Shown here: in pieces, positions 27,609 to 36,869 of the stretch
Layout: every line of letters starts with the position of its first letter
Position numbering within the stretch: the first letter of the stretch is position 1
NCBI RefSeq assembly: GCF_000695625.1
Contig: NZ_JMQI01000041.1
Coordinates: forward strand, 62,001-126,000
Source: Amycolatopsis rifamycinica
Lineage (GTDB): Bacteria > Actinomycetota > Actinomycetes > Mycobacteriales > Pseudonocardiaceae
Direction of reading: 5' to 3'
DNA length: 64,000 bases
Notes under the pieces: generated by a model
What the model saw: only the letters and a program-made list of their open reading frames with translations
Told to the model about the DNA's origin: nothing
Database searches by the model: none
Position numbers and translations under genes: made by a program

Positions 27609-28031
27609 TCAGGGGTGGGCCGGGTCCAGGTCCCAGGTCAGGGTCACGACCGTGCCCGAAGGGCCCGGGGTGATGTCCGCTCGGTCGGCGCTCGCCCGCA
27701 GCAGCAGCAATCCCCGGCCGCGCAACGAAACCGGGCGGGGGTCCGGCACCGGGGTGCGCCACCGCCCGTGGTCGGTGATCACCACTTCGAGACGGCCGGG
27801 GTGCACCGCCGCGTCGACGTCGACCACGCCGGGTTCCGCGTCGTCGTAGGCGTGGTCGGCCACGTTCGCCAGTGCTTCGTAGGCGGCCAGCACGATGTCG
27901 CCGGCCCGGTCCTCGTCGACGCCCGCCGCCAGCACCCACGCCATCAGGTCGTGCCGCAGGCGGCGAAGGATCTCGGGCACCGCGGGCACGCCGTGGCAGC
28001 GGAACGGTTCCGGCATCCGCGGCCGCCTCAT
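27609..28031 (-). CDS. HATPase anti-sigma-factor-like kinase (RsbW type)
   Basis: The 140-residue protein is a stand-alone GHKL ATPase: N-box EALANVADHAY, EVVITDHGRW and the G-box GRGLLLLRASAD. RsbW-like proteins bind a sigma factor or phosphorylate a STAS partner. The STAS gene lies immediately upstream and overlaps by 4 bp, and a PP2C phosphatase is in the same operon, so a partner switch is complete except for the sigma factor, which is not in the window. It is the last gene of the operon. Confidence 0.88.
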   Translation of the reverse strand: MRRPRMPEPFRCHGVPAVPEILRRLRHDLMAWVLAAGVDEDRAGDIVLAAYEALANVADHAYDDAEPGVVDVDAAVHPGRLEVVITDHGRWRTPVPDPRPVSLRGRGLLLLRASADRADITPGPSGTVVTLTWDLDPAHP

Positions 28032-28390
28032 CGGAGTGCTTCGTCGACGGTCGGGTGGACGCCGATCCACGTGTCGAGCCCGGTCGTCCGCAACGGTCCC
28101 GACGTCACCGGCGAATCGCTCACCACGCACAACGCGCGCTCGGCCAGCTTGCGGTGGGCCGCCGCGAGCACCTGCAGCCCCGCCGAACAGAAAAACGTCA
28201 CTTCACGCAGATCGACCACCAGCTTCTCCGGCCCACGGGCCAGCACCACGTCGACGACTTCCCCGAACTCCGGCGCGCTCACCAGGTCGATCTCCCCCGC
28301 CACGGCCAGCACGGCGGCCCCGCCCCGCCAGTCGAGGGTCACCGCCAGTTCGGTGGCGGGCAGGTCCGGCGTCGCAGGGGTCACGGCCAC
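28028..28390 (-). CDS. STAS-domain anti-anti-sigma factor
   Basis: About 120 residues of STAS fold: VAGEIDLVSAPEFGEVVDVV, then FFCSAGLQVLAAAH, which carries the expected phosphorylatable Ser. I chose the GTG at 28390, about 12 bases after GGGGAG; a TTG at 28414 is an alternative. It is probably phosphorylated by the downstream HATPase and dephosphorylated by the PP2C protein of the same operon. Confidence 0.85.
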   Translation of the reverse strand: MAVTPATPDLPATELAVTLDWRGGAAVLAVAGEIDLVSAPEFGEVVDVVLARGPEKLVVDLREVTFFCSAGLQVLAAAHRKLAERALCVVSDSPVTSGPLRTTGLDTWIGVHPTVDEALR

Positions 28391-28418
28391 CCATGGTGCC
28401 GCACTCCCCGCCAAACGG

Positions 28419-28859
28419 CTACCGGTGCGGGAGTTTCACCACCGTGACCCAGAATTCGTCGATCTTCCGGACCACCTCGACGAACTTCTCGAAGTCGACC
28501 GGCTTGGTGACGTAGGCGTTGGCGTGCAGTTCGTAGCTGCGCAGGATGTCCTCGTCCGCTTCGGACGTCGTCAGCACGACCACCGGGATCGTGCGCAGCG
28601 CCGGGTCCTGTTTGATCTCGCCGAGCACCTCCCGGCCGTCCTTGCGGGGCAGGTTGAGGTCGAGCAGGATCAGCCCCGGCCGCGGCGCCGTCCCGAACGG
28701 CCCTTCCCGCTTCAGGAACCGCAGCGCTTCGACGCCGTCCTCCGCGACGTGCAGCGGGTTGCGGATCTTGTGGTGCGCGAACGCCTCCCGGGTCATCAGG
28801 ACGTCCCCGGGGTCGTCCTCGACCAGCAGGATGTCGATCGGAGCGGGCGCCTGGGTCAT
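28419..28859 (-). CDS. Single-domain response regulator (Rcp1-like)
   Basis: The 146-residue protein consists only of a receiver domain: [19 protein letters not shown], phospho-acceptor Asp in [25 protein letters not shown] and [16 protein letters not shown]. There is no output domain. The Rcp1-like subfamily works with phytochrome-type kinases, and the gene overlaps the upstream histidine kinase (ATGA), so it is very likely its partner, relaying or sinking phosphate. Confidence 0.93.
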   Translation of the reverse strand: MTQAPAPIDILLVEDDPGDVLMTREAFAHHKIRNPLHVAEDGVEALRFLKREGPFGTAPRPGLILLDLNLPRKDGREVLGEIKQDPALRTIPVVVLTTSEADEDILRSYELHANAYVTKPVDFEKFVEVVRKIDEFWVTVVKLPHR

Positions 28860-30490
28860 GCGGTCCCCTTGTCCTCGTCAGCCGGAGCCCGCTCGGCCGG
28901 AGCGTCGTGGGCCGGCAGGGTGAAGCGGAACGTGGTGTCCGCGGCCTCGGTGTCGAGCCAGATCCGGCCGCCGTGGTACTCGACGATCCGGCGGCACAGG
29001 GCCAGCCCGATCCCGGTGCCCGGGTACGCGGACCGCGTGTGCAGCCGCTGGAACAGCGCGAACACGCGTTCGGCGTACTCCGCGCCGATGCCGATCCCGT
29101 TGTCCACCACGGAAAACACCCACTGGTCGCCGTCGCGCTCGGCGGTGACCCGCACCTCCGGCGGTGCCTCGCCCTTGAACTTCAGCGCGTTGCCGATCAG
29201 GTTCTGGAACACCGCCGTCATCAGCGCCGGCTCGACGCGCACTTCGGGCAGGTCGCCGCGGCTGACCTTGCCGCCGCTCAGCGAGAGCGCGACCTCCAGG
29301 TTCGCGATCGCCTCGTCGGCCAGCGCGCCGGCGTCGGCGACGACGTGCTCGCCCGGGTTCCGGCCGACGCGGGAGAACGCCAGCAGGTCGTTGATCAGCA
29401 CCTGCATCCGCTTCGCGCCGTCGACGGCGTACTCGATGTACTGCTCGCCGCGCTCGTCGAGCAGGCCCTGGTACCGCCGCTGGAGCAGCTGGCAGAAGCT
29501 GGCCACCTTCCGCAGCGGCTCCTGCAGGTCGTGCGAAGCGACGTACGCGAATTGCTCGAGGTCGGCATTGGACCGTTCCAGCTCGCGCGTGCGCCGGTCC
29601 AACATGGCGTTGGACTCCTCCGCCTCCCGCGTGCGCCGGTCCAGCAGGGCGTTGGACTCCTCCGCCTCCCGTGTGCGCCGGTCCAGCTCGGCGTGCGCGC
29701 GCTCGAGCTCGGCGACCTCGTCGAGGATGCGCTGCCGCATCGCCTCGACGTCCGCGCCGAGCTGGACGATCTCGCGCGGCCCCGTCCCCCGCACCGGGTG
29801 GTGGACGTCGGCGTCGGCGACGCGCCGGACCTCGCCGGCCAGCCGCAGGATCGGCCGGGTGACGACCTGCCGCAGCCCGAAGAACAGCATCGCGAACAGC
29901 AGCAGCACGAGCACGGCGATGACCACGAACATCGCGTTGAGGAAGCGCGCCGCCGCGTTCAGGTCGGCGCGGGCTGCGTCGCGGAGCGCGGTCAGGTGGT
30001 TCAGCTGGGTGTCGAGGGCCTCGCGCACGTCGACGAACAGCGTCCGGCCGCGTTCGACTTGGGCCGCGGTCACCGGCGGCGCGGCGGGGGCGATGGTGGG
30101 CGCGGCCGCGGCCTGCCAGGCGGTGGCCGCCCGCAGCACGGCGTCGAGGTCGTCGCCGATCTCCGTGCCCGGGGCCGCGCCGAGCTGCCGCAGCTGCGCG
30201 ACGGCGTCGGCCTGCGACCGGACGCCGTCGGTGTAGGGCACCAGGAACGCCGGCTGGCGGCCGAGCTGGTAGCCGCGGACGCCGCTCTCCTGGTTCAGCA
30301 GCGCGGTGGACAGCTGGATCGCGGCCAGCCGCTGGGGCGCGATCGAGTCGAGCAGGCGCATGCGGGCCTCGGTCAGGCTGTTCAGCGCGAACCCGCCGGC
30401 GACCAGCGCCGCGACCAGCAGCACGGTCTCGACGGCGGCGAGCAGCGCCAGCCGGCGGCGGATGGGCCGGCCGCGTGCTTCACCGCTCAT
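28856..30490 (-). CDS. Histidine kinase with CHASE3-like sensor and coiled-coil linker
   Basis: The 544-residue kinase has a first membrane helix at about 14-36, a helical CHASE3-type extracellular domain ([19 protein letters not shown], about 37-180), a second helix at about 185-207 and HAMP. A linker of tandem [14 protein letters not shown] repeats leads to the His box [20 protein letters not shown], typical of phytochrome-like kinases, and to the ATPase ([49 protein letters not shown]). Its start overlaps the REC-PP2C gene by 11 bp. The signal is unknown. Confidence 0.92.
   Translation of the reverse strand: MSGEARGRPIRRRLALLAAVETVLLVAALVAGGFALNSLTEARMRLLDSIAPQRLAAIQLSTALLNQESGVRGYQLGRQPAFLVPYTDGVRSQADAVAQLRQLGAAPGTEIGDDLDAVLRAATAWQAAAAPTIAPAAPPVTAAQVERGRTLFVDVREALDTQLNHLTALRDAARADLNAAARFLNAMFVVIAVLVLLLFAMLFFGLRQVVTRPILRLAGEVRRVADADVHHPVRGTGPREIVQLGADVEAMRQRILDEVAELERAHAELDRRTREAEESNALLDRRTREAEESNAMLDRRTRELERSNADLEQFAYVASHDLQEPLRKVASFCQLLQRRYQGLLDERGEQYIEYAVDGAKRMQVLINDLLAFSRVGRNPGEHVVADAGALADEAIANLEVALSLSGGKVSRGDLPEVRVEPALMTAVFQNLIGNALKFKGEAPPEVRVTAERDGDQWVFSVVDNGIGIGAEYAERVFALFQRLHTRSAYPGTGIGLALCRRIVEYHGGRIWLDTEAADTTFRFTLPAHDAPAERAPADEDKGTA
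29587..29694 (-). repeat. 42-bp tandem repeat in the kinase linker
   Basis: Units at 29587-29628, 29629-29670 and a partial one from 29671 differ by only a few bases. Each encodes 14 residues ([14 protein letters not shown]), two heptads, so gain or loss of a unit would lengthen the signalling helix in phase. Confidence 0.85.
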
Positions 30491-31682
30491 CGGCTGTGGC
30501 TCCCGGATCGTGGCTGAGCAGGGCGAGGGCGACGTCGTCGTCGAGCGGGCCGGAGTTGAGCCGCTCGGCGCGGGCGATCAGCTCGTCGAGCAGCGCCCGG
30601 CGGTTGAGCCCGGTCTCGTGCTTGATGTCGAGCACCAGTGCGGCCATCCGCTCGTGGCCCAGCCGTTCGGACCCGGCGCCGACCCGGCCCTCGAACACGC
30701 CGTCGGTGTACAGCAGCAACGACCACCCCGGGTCCAACGAAACCTCCAGTGCGTCCCACTTGGCGCCCTCGACCACCCCGAGCGGGACCCCGAGCCGCTC
30801 GCCGGAGAGCAGGTGCCCGTCGCCGGGGGTGAGCAGCAGCGGCGGCAGGTGCCCCGCCAGCGACAGGCGCAGGGATCTTCGGTCCGGCGCGACGACGACC
30901 ATGCAGACGGTGGCGAACAGCGGCTCGATCCGCTCGTGCACCAGGACCCGCTCGACCATGGTGAGCACGTCGGCCATCGGCAGGCCCGCCATCACCAGCG
31001 AGCGCCACGCGATCCGCAGCGCGACGCCGAGGGCGGCTTCGTCCGGGCCGTGGCCGCAGACGTCGCCGATCATCATGTGCACCGTGCCGTCGGCGAGCTC
31101 GATCGCGTCGTAGAAGTCGCCGCCCAGCAGGGAACCGTTGCGGCCGGGCCGGTAACGGGCGGCCAGGTCGAGGTGGGGGTCGCGCAGCAGCGGGCTGGGC
31201 AGCAGGCCGCGTTCGAGCCGCGCGTTCTCCCTGGCGAGCAGCTGCTGCTGCAGGAACTGCTGCTCGACCTGTTCGGCGCGCTTGCGTTCGCGCGCGAACC
31301 GCAGCGCCTTCACCAGCAGCGGGCCGTCGACCTGGTCCTTGACGAGGTAGTCCTGCGCGCCGGCGGCGACCGCGGCGACGCCGGTGGCCTGGTCGTGCTG
31401 CCCGGTCAGGACGACCACCGCGACGCCCGGCGCGTGCTGCCCGAGCTTGGTCAGCCCGCTGAGGCCGATCGCGTCGGGCAGCTGCAGGTCGAGCACGACG
31501 CAGTCGGCGGTCAGCGGGCCGCTCAGCGCGGCGGAAAGCGTCTCGACGCGTTCGAGCGTGTACGGCACGGACGTGTCCGCCAGCATCTCCTCGACCAGCA
31601 GCGCGTCCCCGTCGTCGTCCTCGATCAGCAGCACCCGCAGGCGCGTGCGGGGATCCCACGATGAGTCGAGCGCGGCGGTCAC
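30480..31682 (-). CDS. Receiver-coupled PP2C (RsbU/SpoIIE-type) phosphatase
   Basis: The 400-residue protein joins an N-terminal receiver (RVLLIEDDDGDALLVEEML, phospho-acceptor Asp in CVVLDLQLPDAIG, YLVKDQVDGPLL) through a coiled coil (ERKRAEQVEQQFLQQQLLAR) to a PP2C phosphatase (GGDFYDAIELADGTVHMMIG, DVCGHGPDEAALG, LLLYTDGVFEGR, LDDDVALALL). It is the first gene of the five-gene operon. The kinase probably phosphorylates its receiver, which would then switch dephosphorylation of the STAS protein. GTG start; ribosome binding site modest. Confidence 0.92.
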   Translation of the reverse strand: MTAALDSSWDPRTRLRVLLIEDDDGDALLVEEMLADTSVPYTLERVETLSAALSGPLTADCVVLDLQLPDAIGLSGLTKLGQHAPGVAVVVLTGQHDQATGVAAVAAGAQDYLVKDQVDGPLLVKALRFARERKRAEQVEQQFLQQQLLARENARLERGLLPSPLLRDPHLDLAARYRPGRNGSLLGGDFYDAIELADGTVHMMIGDVCGHGPDEAALGVALRIAWRSLVMAGLPMADVLTMVERVLVHERIEPLFATVCMVVVAPDRRSLRLSLAGHLPPLLLTPGDGHLLSGERLGVPLGVVEGAKWDALEVSLDPGWSLLLYTDGVFEGRVGAGSERLGHERMAALVLDIKHETGLNRRALLDELIARAERLNSGPLDDDVALALLSHDPGATADER

Positions 31683-31875
31683 CGGCGTCTCCCGTTCGGC
31701 TGCTCTTGCGCCAGCACATCCAGACGATCAACCCTAGCGGCACCGGCGACGCCTACGGCCGCGAAACCGGTCCCACCGAGGTAGCGTTTTATAGCACCCC
31801 GGTGTCACACCGGCTCGATAACGGTTCGGCTGCCGCCCGTGCCGCAACCGGGCACACCGCGCCTACGCTGCGCGG
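31683..31875. promoter_or_regulatory. Divergent promoter region with a 15-bp palindrome
   Basis: The perfect palindrome CCGGTGTCACACCGG lies at 31799-31813. Leftward from it, TATAAA is read on the minus strand at about 31789-31794, a likely -10 for the signalling operon. A regulator bound at the palindrome would overlap that promoter. No gene is seen in these 193 bp. Confidence 0.55.
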
Positions 31876-32265
31876 ATGCCCCGGTCCGCCGCACTCGCCT
31901 GGTGGGGTGCGACGGCGTGCTGGTTCCTCGGGACGCTCGCCGGGCGACTGACCGGCCGCCACACCGCGATCACCGGAGCCGTCCCGCTGCCGGTCGCGGT
32001 GCTCGTGTTCGCGCTCTGCGCCGGATTCTGGGCGGCGCTCGTCCAGATGGCGTACCGCGGGGTGCACGGCGCCCGAGCCGGGCTGGCGGTCGCCGGCGCG
32101 CTCGGCGTCGTGAACTTGGTGGTGCAGCTGGCGGGGGACGTCATCGCGCGGGACGTCGTGCACGGCGGGTTGTTCCTGGCCGCATTGGTCCTTTCGGCCG
32201 CCGGGCTCACGCTCATGGCCAGGAGCCGGTTCAGAACAGGGCGCGGCCGTCGGTCTTCGCGGTGA
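31876..32265 (+). CDS. Small four-helix membrane protein, unknown
   Basis: The 129-residue protein has four hydrophobic helices (about 8-25, 36-58, 67-90 and 95-115) with a basic C-terminus RFRTGRGRRSSR. It has no catalytic motif. Its 3' end overlaps the convergent DUF2252 gene by 35 bp. No family recognised. Confidence 0.65.
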   Translation: MPRSAALAWWGATACWFLGTLAGRLTGRHTAITGAVPLPVAVLVFALCAGFWAALVQMAYRGVHGARAGLAVAGALGVVNLVVQLAGDVIARDVVHGGLFLAALVLSAAGLTLMARSRFRTGRGRRSSR

Positions 32266-33568
32266 CGTACGCCTGCCAGTCGCGGGTGACCTGGTCGGCG
32301 TAGCTCGTCGCGAAGGCCCGCGTCTCGGCCGCCAAGCCGGAGACGGACGTGATGGCGCCGTCGATCGCCGCGTCCGCCGAGTAGCCGAGGCCGGTGCCGG
32401 GGATGTCCTGGTCGGCGCGGGCGTGGGCGGCGGCCAGAAGCCGGGCGACGTCCCGGACGGTGTCGTCCCAGATCCCGGACGTCGTCAGGTCACCGATCTC
32501 CAGGTCCTCGGCGTACGGGGACTTCTCCTTCACCAGCACCGGGACGCTCCCGACGCTCGCCCACCCGGCGAGCGGGTCGGACTGGTTGGCGAGCCGGCGC
32601 AGGGCCAGGGCCGGCCGCTGCCCGCCGGTGAGGGTCGTGGCGGCCGGCGCGAGCGGCTTCGGCGCCGGGTCCACCTCCTGCTTGAGCTCGAGGATCCGGT
32701 CGTCGGCCGCCGAGGTCGTGTCCCCCTCGACGAGGACGTACCAGCGGAAGCGACCGAGGCTGCCGGTGCCCGCCCCGGTTCGCCGCCGGACGTCCTTGAC
32801 GACGGCCTCCGACGCCGTCAGCGGTTCGCCCGCGGTGGTCCGGTAGGCCGCGACGGCGGCGGCGAGCTGGGCCCGCGTCGCGTCGGGCACGGCTTGCAGC
32901 CGCGGGTCGGCCTTGAAGTGGCCGCCGGTGGTCCACTTCGCGAGCAGGTCGGCCCGCTTGTCCCCGGCGGCGGCGTCGATCAGGTCCCCGACGAGATCGG
33001 AGGTGTTGCCCGCGGTGAGCCGCCAGCCCGCTTCGTCGCCGGTTCCGTGGAACTTCGCGATCCACTGCGCGTACTCGGCGACGAACGTGTCGACGTCGGT
33101 GGCGATCCGGCTCGCACCGCGGCCGCCGGCCCGGCCGGCGAGCACGATCGACACGGCTTCGCGGCGCAGCTCCCACGTCCACGAACCGCGCCAGGCGTCG
33201 TCGGTGTCGGTGATCGCGAACTGCTCTTCGCCATCGGCGCCGCGGTCGGCGCCGGTGTTCTCCAGGTGCGCGTCACCGGTCAGCCACACGTCGCCGCCCG
33301 CGGTCGCGTACGCCGAGGGCGGCAGCTCGCCCAGATCGCGGTAGTAGAGCGGCGACGTGCCGCGGAAGAACGCCCACGCGCTCGAGGCCAGCGCCTGCGT
33401 CCGCACCGTCAGCTCGTCGTCGGTCGCGCCGGCGTTGAGGACGTGCAGCGCGTGGTCGCGGTCGTAGACCACCGAGACCGGGTCCCGGCTCAGGCCCGCC
33501 GCCTCCCCCGGCGCGGCGGTGGCGAGCAGGGTGACAACGACCAGAGTCCCGACGGTGGTTCGGCGCAT
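32231..33568 (-). CDS. Secreted DUF2252 family protein
   Basis: The 445-residue protein has a signal peptide (to about 23, APGEAAG). DUF2252 features follow: AFFRGTSPLYYRDLG, VWLTGDAHLENTG, DTDDAWRGSWTWELRREAVS and VKEKSPYAEDLE. The fold is remotely like aminoglycoside-phosphotransferase-type kinases, with GDAHLEN resembling the HxDxxxxN loop, but activity is unproven, and an exported version would lack cytosolic ATP. Function unknown. Confidence 0.85.
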   Translation of the reverse strand: MRRTTVGTLVVVTLLATAAPGEAAGLSRDPVSVVYDRDHALHVLNAGATDDELTVRTQALASSAWAFFRGTSPLYYRDLGELPPSAYATAGGDVWLTGDAHLENTGADRGADGEEQFAITDTDDAWRGSWTWELRREAVSIVLAGRAGGRGASRIATDVDTFVAEYAQWIAKFHGTGDEAGWRLTAGNTSDLVGDLIDAAAGDKRADLLAKWTTGGHFKADPRLQAVPDATRAQLAAAVAAYRTTAGEPLTASEAVVKDVRRRTGAGTGSLGRFRWYVLVEGDTTSAADDRILELKQEVDPAPKPLAPAATTLTGGQRPALALRRLANQSDPLAGWASVGSVPVLVKEKSPYAEDLEIGDLTTSGIWDDTVRDVARLLAAAHARADQDIPGTGLGYSADAAIDGAITSVSGLAAETRAFATSYADQVTRDWQAYVTAKTDGRALF

Positions 33569-33601
33569 GAGCCACGTATACGCGCCGGAGGTGAGCGGGA
33601 A

Positions 33602-34669
33602 TCAGCGTGCGGTCAACGTCAGGGCGAACGTGTTCCCGCCGCCCTGGACCAGCGAACTCAGGTACGCGGTCAACGCGCCGCAGCCGGTCAGCGGCGGGAT
33701 CGTGTACGTCCCCGTGACCGGGCCGCCCGTCGCCAAGGCGAACCCGCCGCCGGTCCGCAGGTCGACCGGGACCGGCGCGCTCGCCCGGCAGCCCGCGTCG
33801 GCGACCGGCAGCCCGAAGAGCGTCACCTGCGGAAAAGCCAGTGCGAACGCCGAGTGGGCGGCGAACCCGCCGTCGCCGAGTTCGCCGGTCTGCGGCCCGT
33901 CCGGGGTGAACTGCAGCTCCGCGTGGCCGGGTACGAACCCGAAGGCCTTGAAGTCCGCGCCGGTCCGGTCGAACGCCGTGGCGAACTCCGGGCCCGCGGC
34001 GAACGACCCGGTGAGCGGGGCGGTCGCTCCCAGCGTCTTCAGCGCTGTCGACCCCGCCACGGCGTAGCGGTGCTGGGTCGGCGCACTGCCGAGGTCGAAG
34101 CTCAGCAGCACCGGGTCCTGACCGGGGTCGAGCGTGCAGTCCGAGGTGAACGACCCGAGCCCGGTGAACGAGCCGTCCGCCTTCTTCGGCGTCAGGCGGG
34201 TGCTGAAGCCGCCGATCGTCAGCGTGGTCCGCCCGGCGTTCGGCAGCCGCACCGGCGGGACCGAACCGGACGCCTGCGTGGTGAACGCGCCCGAGGCCGG
34301 CAGCGCCGTCTTCGCCACCGTCAGCGGCAGGCTCAGTGGCAGCGTCAGCGAGCCGTTGGCCAGCGTCACCCCTGCGGACGCCGTCCCTTCGATGCTCGCC
34401 GCGCCGACCAGGGCCAGGCCGCGGGTGGACTTGTCCGGCACGGTCACCGAGACCGCGAGGTCCCCGGTCGTGAACGTGCCGCCCGGCGCGGACGGCACCT
34501 CGAACGCCGCCTGGATCCGCACGTCGAGCTGCTGCAGGCCGATCAGCGGGAACGGGCAGGTGAAGCTGAGCCGCTTGTCCACCGGCGTCGACGCCTCGGC
34601 GGCGGGGACGGCGAGCGGCAGCACCAGGCAGGCGAGGCCCGCGGCGAGCAGCGACCGGGCTTTCGGCAC
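33602..34669 (-). CDS. Secreted beta-rich protein, DUF6801-like paralogue 1
   Basis: A GTG start with AAGGGA opens 355 residues. After a signal peptide (to about 26, AAEAS), the sequence reads DKRLSFTCPFPLIGLQQLDV, repeated beta motifs with GLALVGAASIEGTASA and FSTRLTPKKADGSFTGLGSF, and a C-terminal half beginning YAVAGSTALKTLGATAPLTG and ending GCGALTAYLSSLVQGGGNTF. It is clearly paralogous to the genes at 34743 and 59243 but lacks the Thr/Pro linker. I believe this matches the DUF6801 family; function unknown. Confidence 0.8.
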   Translation of the reverse strand: MPKARSLLAAGLACLVLPLAVPAAEASTPVDKRLSFTCPFPLIGLQQLDVRIQAAFEVPSAPGGTFTTGDLAVSVTVPDKSTRGLALVGAASIEGTASAGVTLANGSLTLPLSLPLTVAKTALPASGAFTTQASGSVPPVRLPNAGRTTLTIGGFSTRLTPKKADGSFTGLGSFTSDCTLDPGQDPVLLSFDLGSAPTQHRYAVAGSTALKTLGATAPLTGSFAAGPEFATAFDRTGADFKAFGFVPGHAELQFTPDGPQTGELGDGGFAAHSAFALAFPQVTLFGLPVADAGCRASAPVPVDLRTGGGFALATGGPVTGTYTIPPLTGCGALTAYLSSLVQGGGNTFALTLTAR

Positions 34670-34742
34670 GGGCGTTCCCTTCTCGGTGTTCTCCGGCGTG
34701 GCACCGGCCCCCGCCGCGGCGCGGCGGGGGCCGGCAGATCGG

Positions 34743-35972
34743 TCACTTCTTGGCGAGCACGAGCTCCAGGGAGTTGCCGTCGCTCTTGGCGAACCCGCTG
34801 ACGATGTCGTTGAACGAGCCGCAGTTCTGCAGCGCCGACAGCGAGTAGGTGCCCGACAGCTTGCCGCCCTTGAGCAGGTCGAAGTCGGGGCCGGTGGTCA
34901 TCTCGCTGGTCGACGGGCTGACCGTGCCGCACTTCGGGTCGGTGCTGATCGGGATGCCGAACAGGGTGACCTTGGTGAGGAACGTGTCGAACTTGATGTG
35001 CGCCTTGAAGCCGGTGCCCACCAGCTCACCGGTCTGCGGGCCGTTCTGCACGACCTTGACGTCCGAGCTGCCCTGCAGGAAGCCGAACAGCTTGAAGTCG
35101 GTGTGCGTCGGGTTCAGCTGCAGGTTCCCGGTGAACGTCTTGGCCGACAGGTTGACGTCGGCGTCGAACGAGCCGGTGATCGGCGCGGTGCTGCCGAGCG
35201 ACTTCAGCGCGGTCTGCCCGGTGATGCCGAAGGAGTACTTGATGCCCCCGCCCGGCGGCGTGGTCGTGGGCGGGGTCGTCACCGGCGGCGTGGTCGTCGG
35301 CGGGGTCGTCACCGGCGGGGTGGCGGTCGGCGGGGTCGTCGTCCCGCCACCGCCGTTGATGGTGATCGTGGCGAGCGTGTTGTTCTGGCCGCTGTCCTGC
35401 GTGCAGGGCGCGTCGATCGTGCCGTCCGGGGTGATGCCGGTGACCGAGCCGTCGGCCTTGCGCGGGGTGACCTTGAGGTTCAGGTCGCCCACGGTGATCT
35501 TCGCCTGGCCGGCCTGGGTGAACGTCAGCGACGGCGTCTTGCCGGCGGCGTTGATGTTCATCTCACCGGACGCCGGGATGTTCGTCTTGTCCAGCGTGAT
35601 CGGCACGCTGACCGGCAGGTTGAGGCTCGGCGCCGCGACGGTGGCGGCGGCGGTGGCGGTGCCTTCCAGCGTGGTGGCGCCGATCAGGCTCAGGCCGCTG
35701 ACGGTGTCCGCGTTGATGGTGGACACGGCCTTGATGTCGAACGCACCGGTCGCCTGCCCGGTGTTCACCGTGGTCGGCAGATCGGTGTTGATCACCACCT
35801 TCAGCGACTGCGAACCCACCAGCGGGAAGGTGCAGTGGTAGTTCAGCGTCAGCGAAATCGGGTCGGCGGCGCTGGCCTGCGCCCCGACGACGAGCGCGGT
35901 GGCGATGAGCCCGGCCGCACCCGCGACCGCGGCGGCCGCGACCGTCTTCTTCTTGCCTCTTGGGTGACTCAC
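34743..35972 (-). CDS. Secreted two-domain protein, DUF6801-like paralogue 2
   Basis: The GTG at 35972 with GGAAGGA gives 409 residues. The signal peptide ends near QASAADP. The N-terminal domain (LTLNYHCTFPLVGSQSLKVV ... LKVTPRKADGSVTGI) is joined by a Thr/Pro linker (TPPVTTPPTTTPPVTTPPTT, about 215-250) to the C-terminal domain (FGITGQTALKSLGSTAPITG ... CGSFNDIVSGFAKSDGNSLE). It follows the same plan as 59243-60793, only with a shorter linker. It is probably wall-associated. It lies 73 bp upstream of paralogue 1 on the same strand, so the two may form one operon. Confidence 0.82.
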   Translation of the reverse strand: MSHPRGKKKTVAAAAVAGAAGLIATALVVGAQASAADPISLTLNYHCTFPLVGSQSLKVVINTDLPTTVNTGQATGAFDIKAVSTINADTVSGLSLIGATTLEGTATAAATVAAPSLNLPVSVPITLDKTNIPASGEMNINAAGKTPSLTFTQAGQAKITVGDLNLKVTPRKADGSVTGITPDGTIDAPCTQDSGQNNTLATITINGGGGTTTPPTATPPVTTPPTTTPPVTTPPTTTPPGGGIKYSFGITGQTALKSLGSTAPITGSFDADVNLSAKTFTGNLQLNPTHTDFKLFGFLQGSSDVKVVQNGPQTGELVGTGFKAHIKFDTFLTKVTLFGIPISTDPKCGTVSPSTSEMTTGPDFDLLKGGKLSGTYSLSALQNCGSFNDIVSGFAKSDGNSLELVLAKK

Positions 35973-36305
35973 GATGGTCCTTCCGTGTATCAACAGTGAT
36001 ACGAAACGGCGGAGCGTTCCCTGGAAATGACCGTCCGGAAATCGCTACCGAACGGTAAGCTAACGAGCGGAACGGGCACCGATCAAGGCCTTCCTGTAAA
36101 AAGGTCACCGCGACACCGCAAATTGTCACACCAGCACGCCAACCCGACCGGATTCCTAGCAGGCCTGGGAAGGTTTCCCCAGCCCGGAGCCACCTTCGAA
36201 CCGCTGACACGTGTGACAAATCCGGGCGCCGGAATGTTGACGCACGTGCCAACCAGTCATTCTCTTCTTGCTCGCGCGCGAGCGTGGCGCGTAGCTTCGA
36301 AACCC
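35973..36305. promoter_or_regulatory. Divergent 333-bp region with TGTCAC-type motifs
   Basis: No gene is seen. It is AT-richer than the surroundings. TGTCACACC (36124-36132) and an inverted GTGTGACA (36211-36218, within CTGACACGTGTGACA) resemble the TGTCACGCG motif found upstream of the PucR/mce region genes. It serves the secreted-protein pair leftward and the lipoprotein-lipase pair rightward. Confidence 0.45.
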
Positions 36306-36869
36306 ATGAAAAGAATGCACAGCGCGGTGCTCGCGATGTCGGCGGCCGCCCTTCTGTCGTGCGCCGCGTGCGCTTCGGACACCCCGGCCGACCCGGGACG
36401 GCACGCCGACCCCGCGGCGCTCGCCTGGGCCGACAAGGTGTGCACCGGCGTGGCCACGGGCTCGGCGAAGCTCTCGCAACCGCCCGCCGTCGACGACGCC
36501 GACCCGGTGAAGACCCGGGCCGCGATGGTGGACTTCCTGGGCCGCCTCGGTTCCGCACTCGAGGACATGGCGGGCGGCCTGCACACGGCCGGCGTCCCCC
36601 CGGTCCCGGATGGACAGTCCATTGTGGACAAGGCCACCGGCAACCTGACCGAGACGAAAACCAAGCTCGCCGAGACCAAGGCCAAGATGGAGCAGGCGAA
36701 GGTGACCGACCAGGCCAGCCTGCGCCAGGTCATCTCCGAAGCCGACGCCACGATGGGCGAGCTGGCCGATCCCGAGGGCCCGATCAAGGACCTCAAGGCC
36801 AATCCGGAGCTCGACCTGGCCTTCGGCGAGTCCGCGACCTGCAAGCGCGTCTACGGGACCGGCGCGTGA
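36306..36869 (+). CDS. Lipoprotein, helical, unknown function
   Basis: The 187-residue protein has a lipoprotein signal with Cys after ALLS (AALLSCAAC) and a helical body (TGNLTETKTKLAETKAKMEQ) that looks like a coiled coil. It carries two further Cys (KVCTG near the start, ATCKRV near the end). It overlaps the lipase gene by GTGA. It may be an anchor or chaperone for the lipase; this is inference from coupling only. Confidence 0.75.
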   Translation: MKRMHSAVLAMSAAALLSCAACASDTPADPGRHADPAALAWADKVCTGVATGSAKLSQPPAVDDADPVKTRAAMVDFLGRLGSALEDMAGGLHTAGVPPVPDGQSIVDKATGNLTETKTKLAETKAKMEQAKVTDQASLRQVISEADATMGELADPEGPIKDLKANPELDLAFGESATCKRVYGTGA

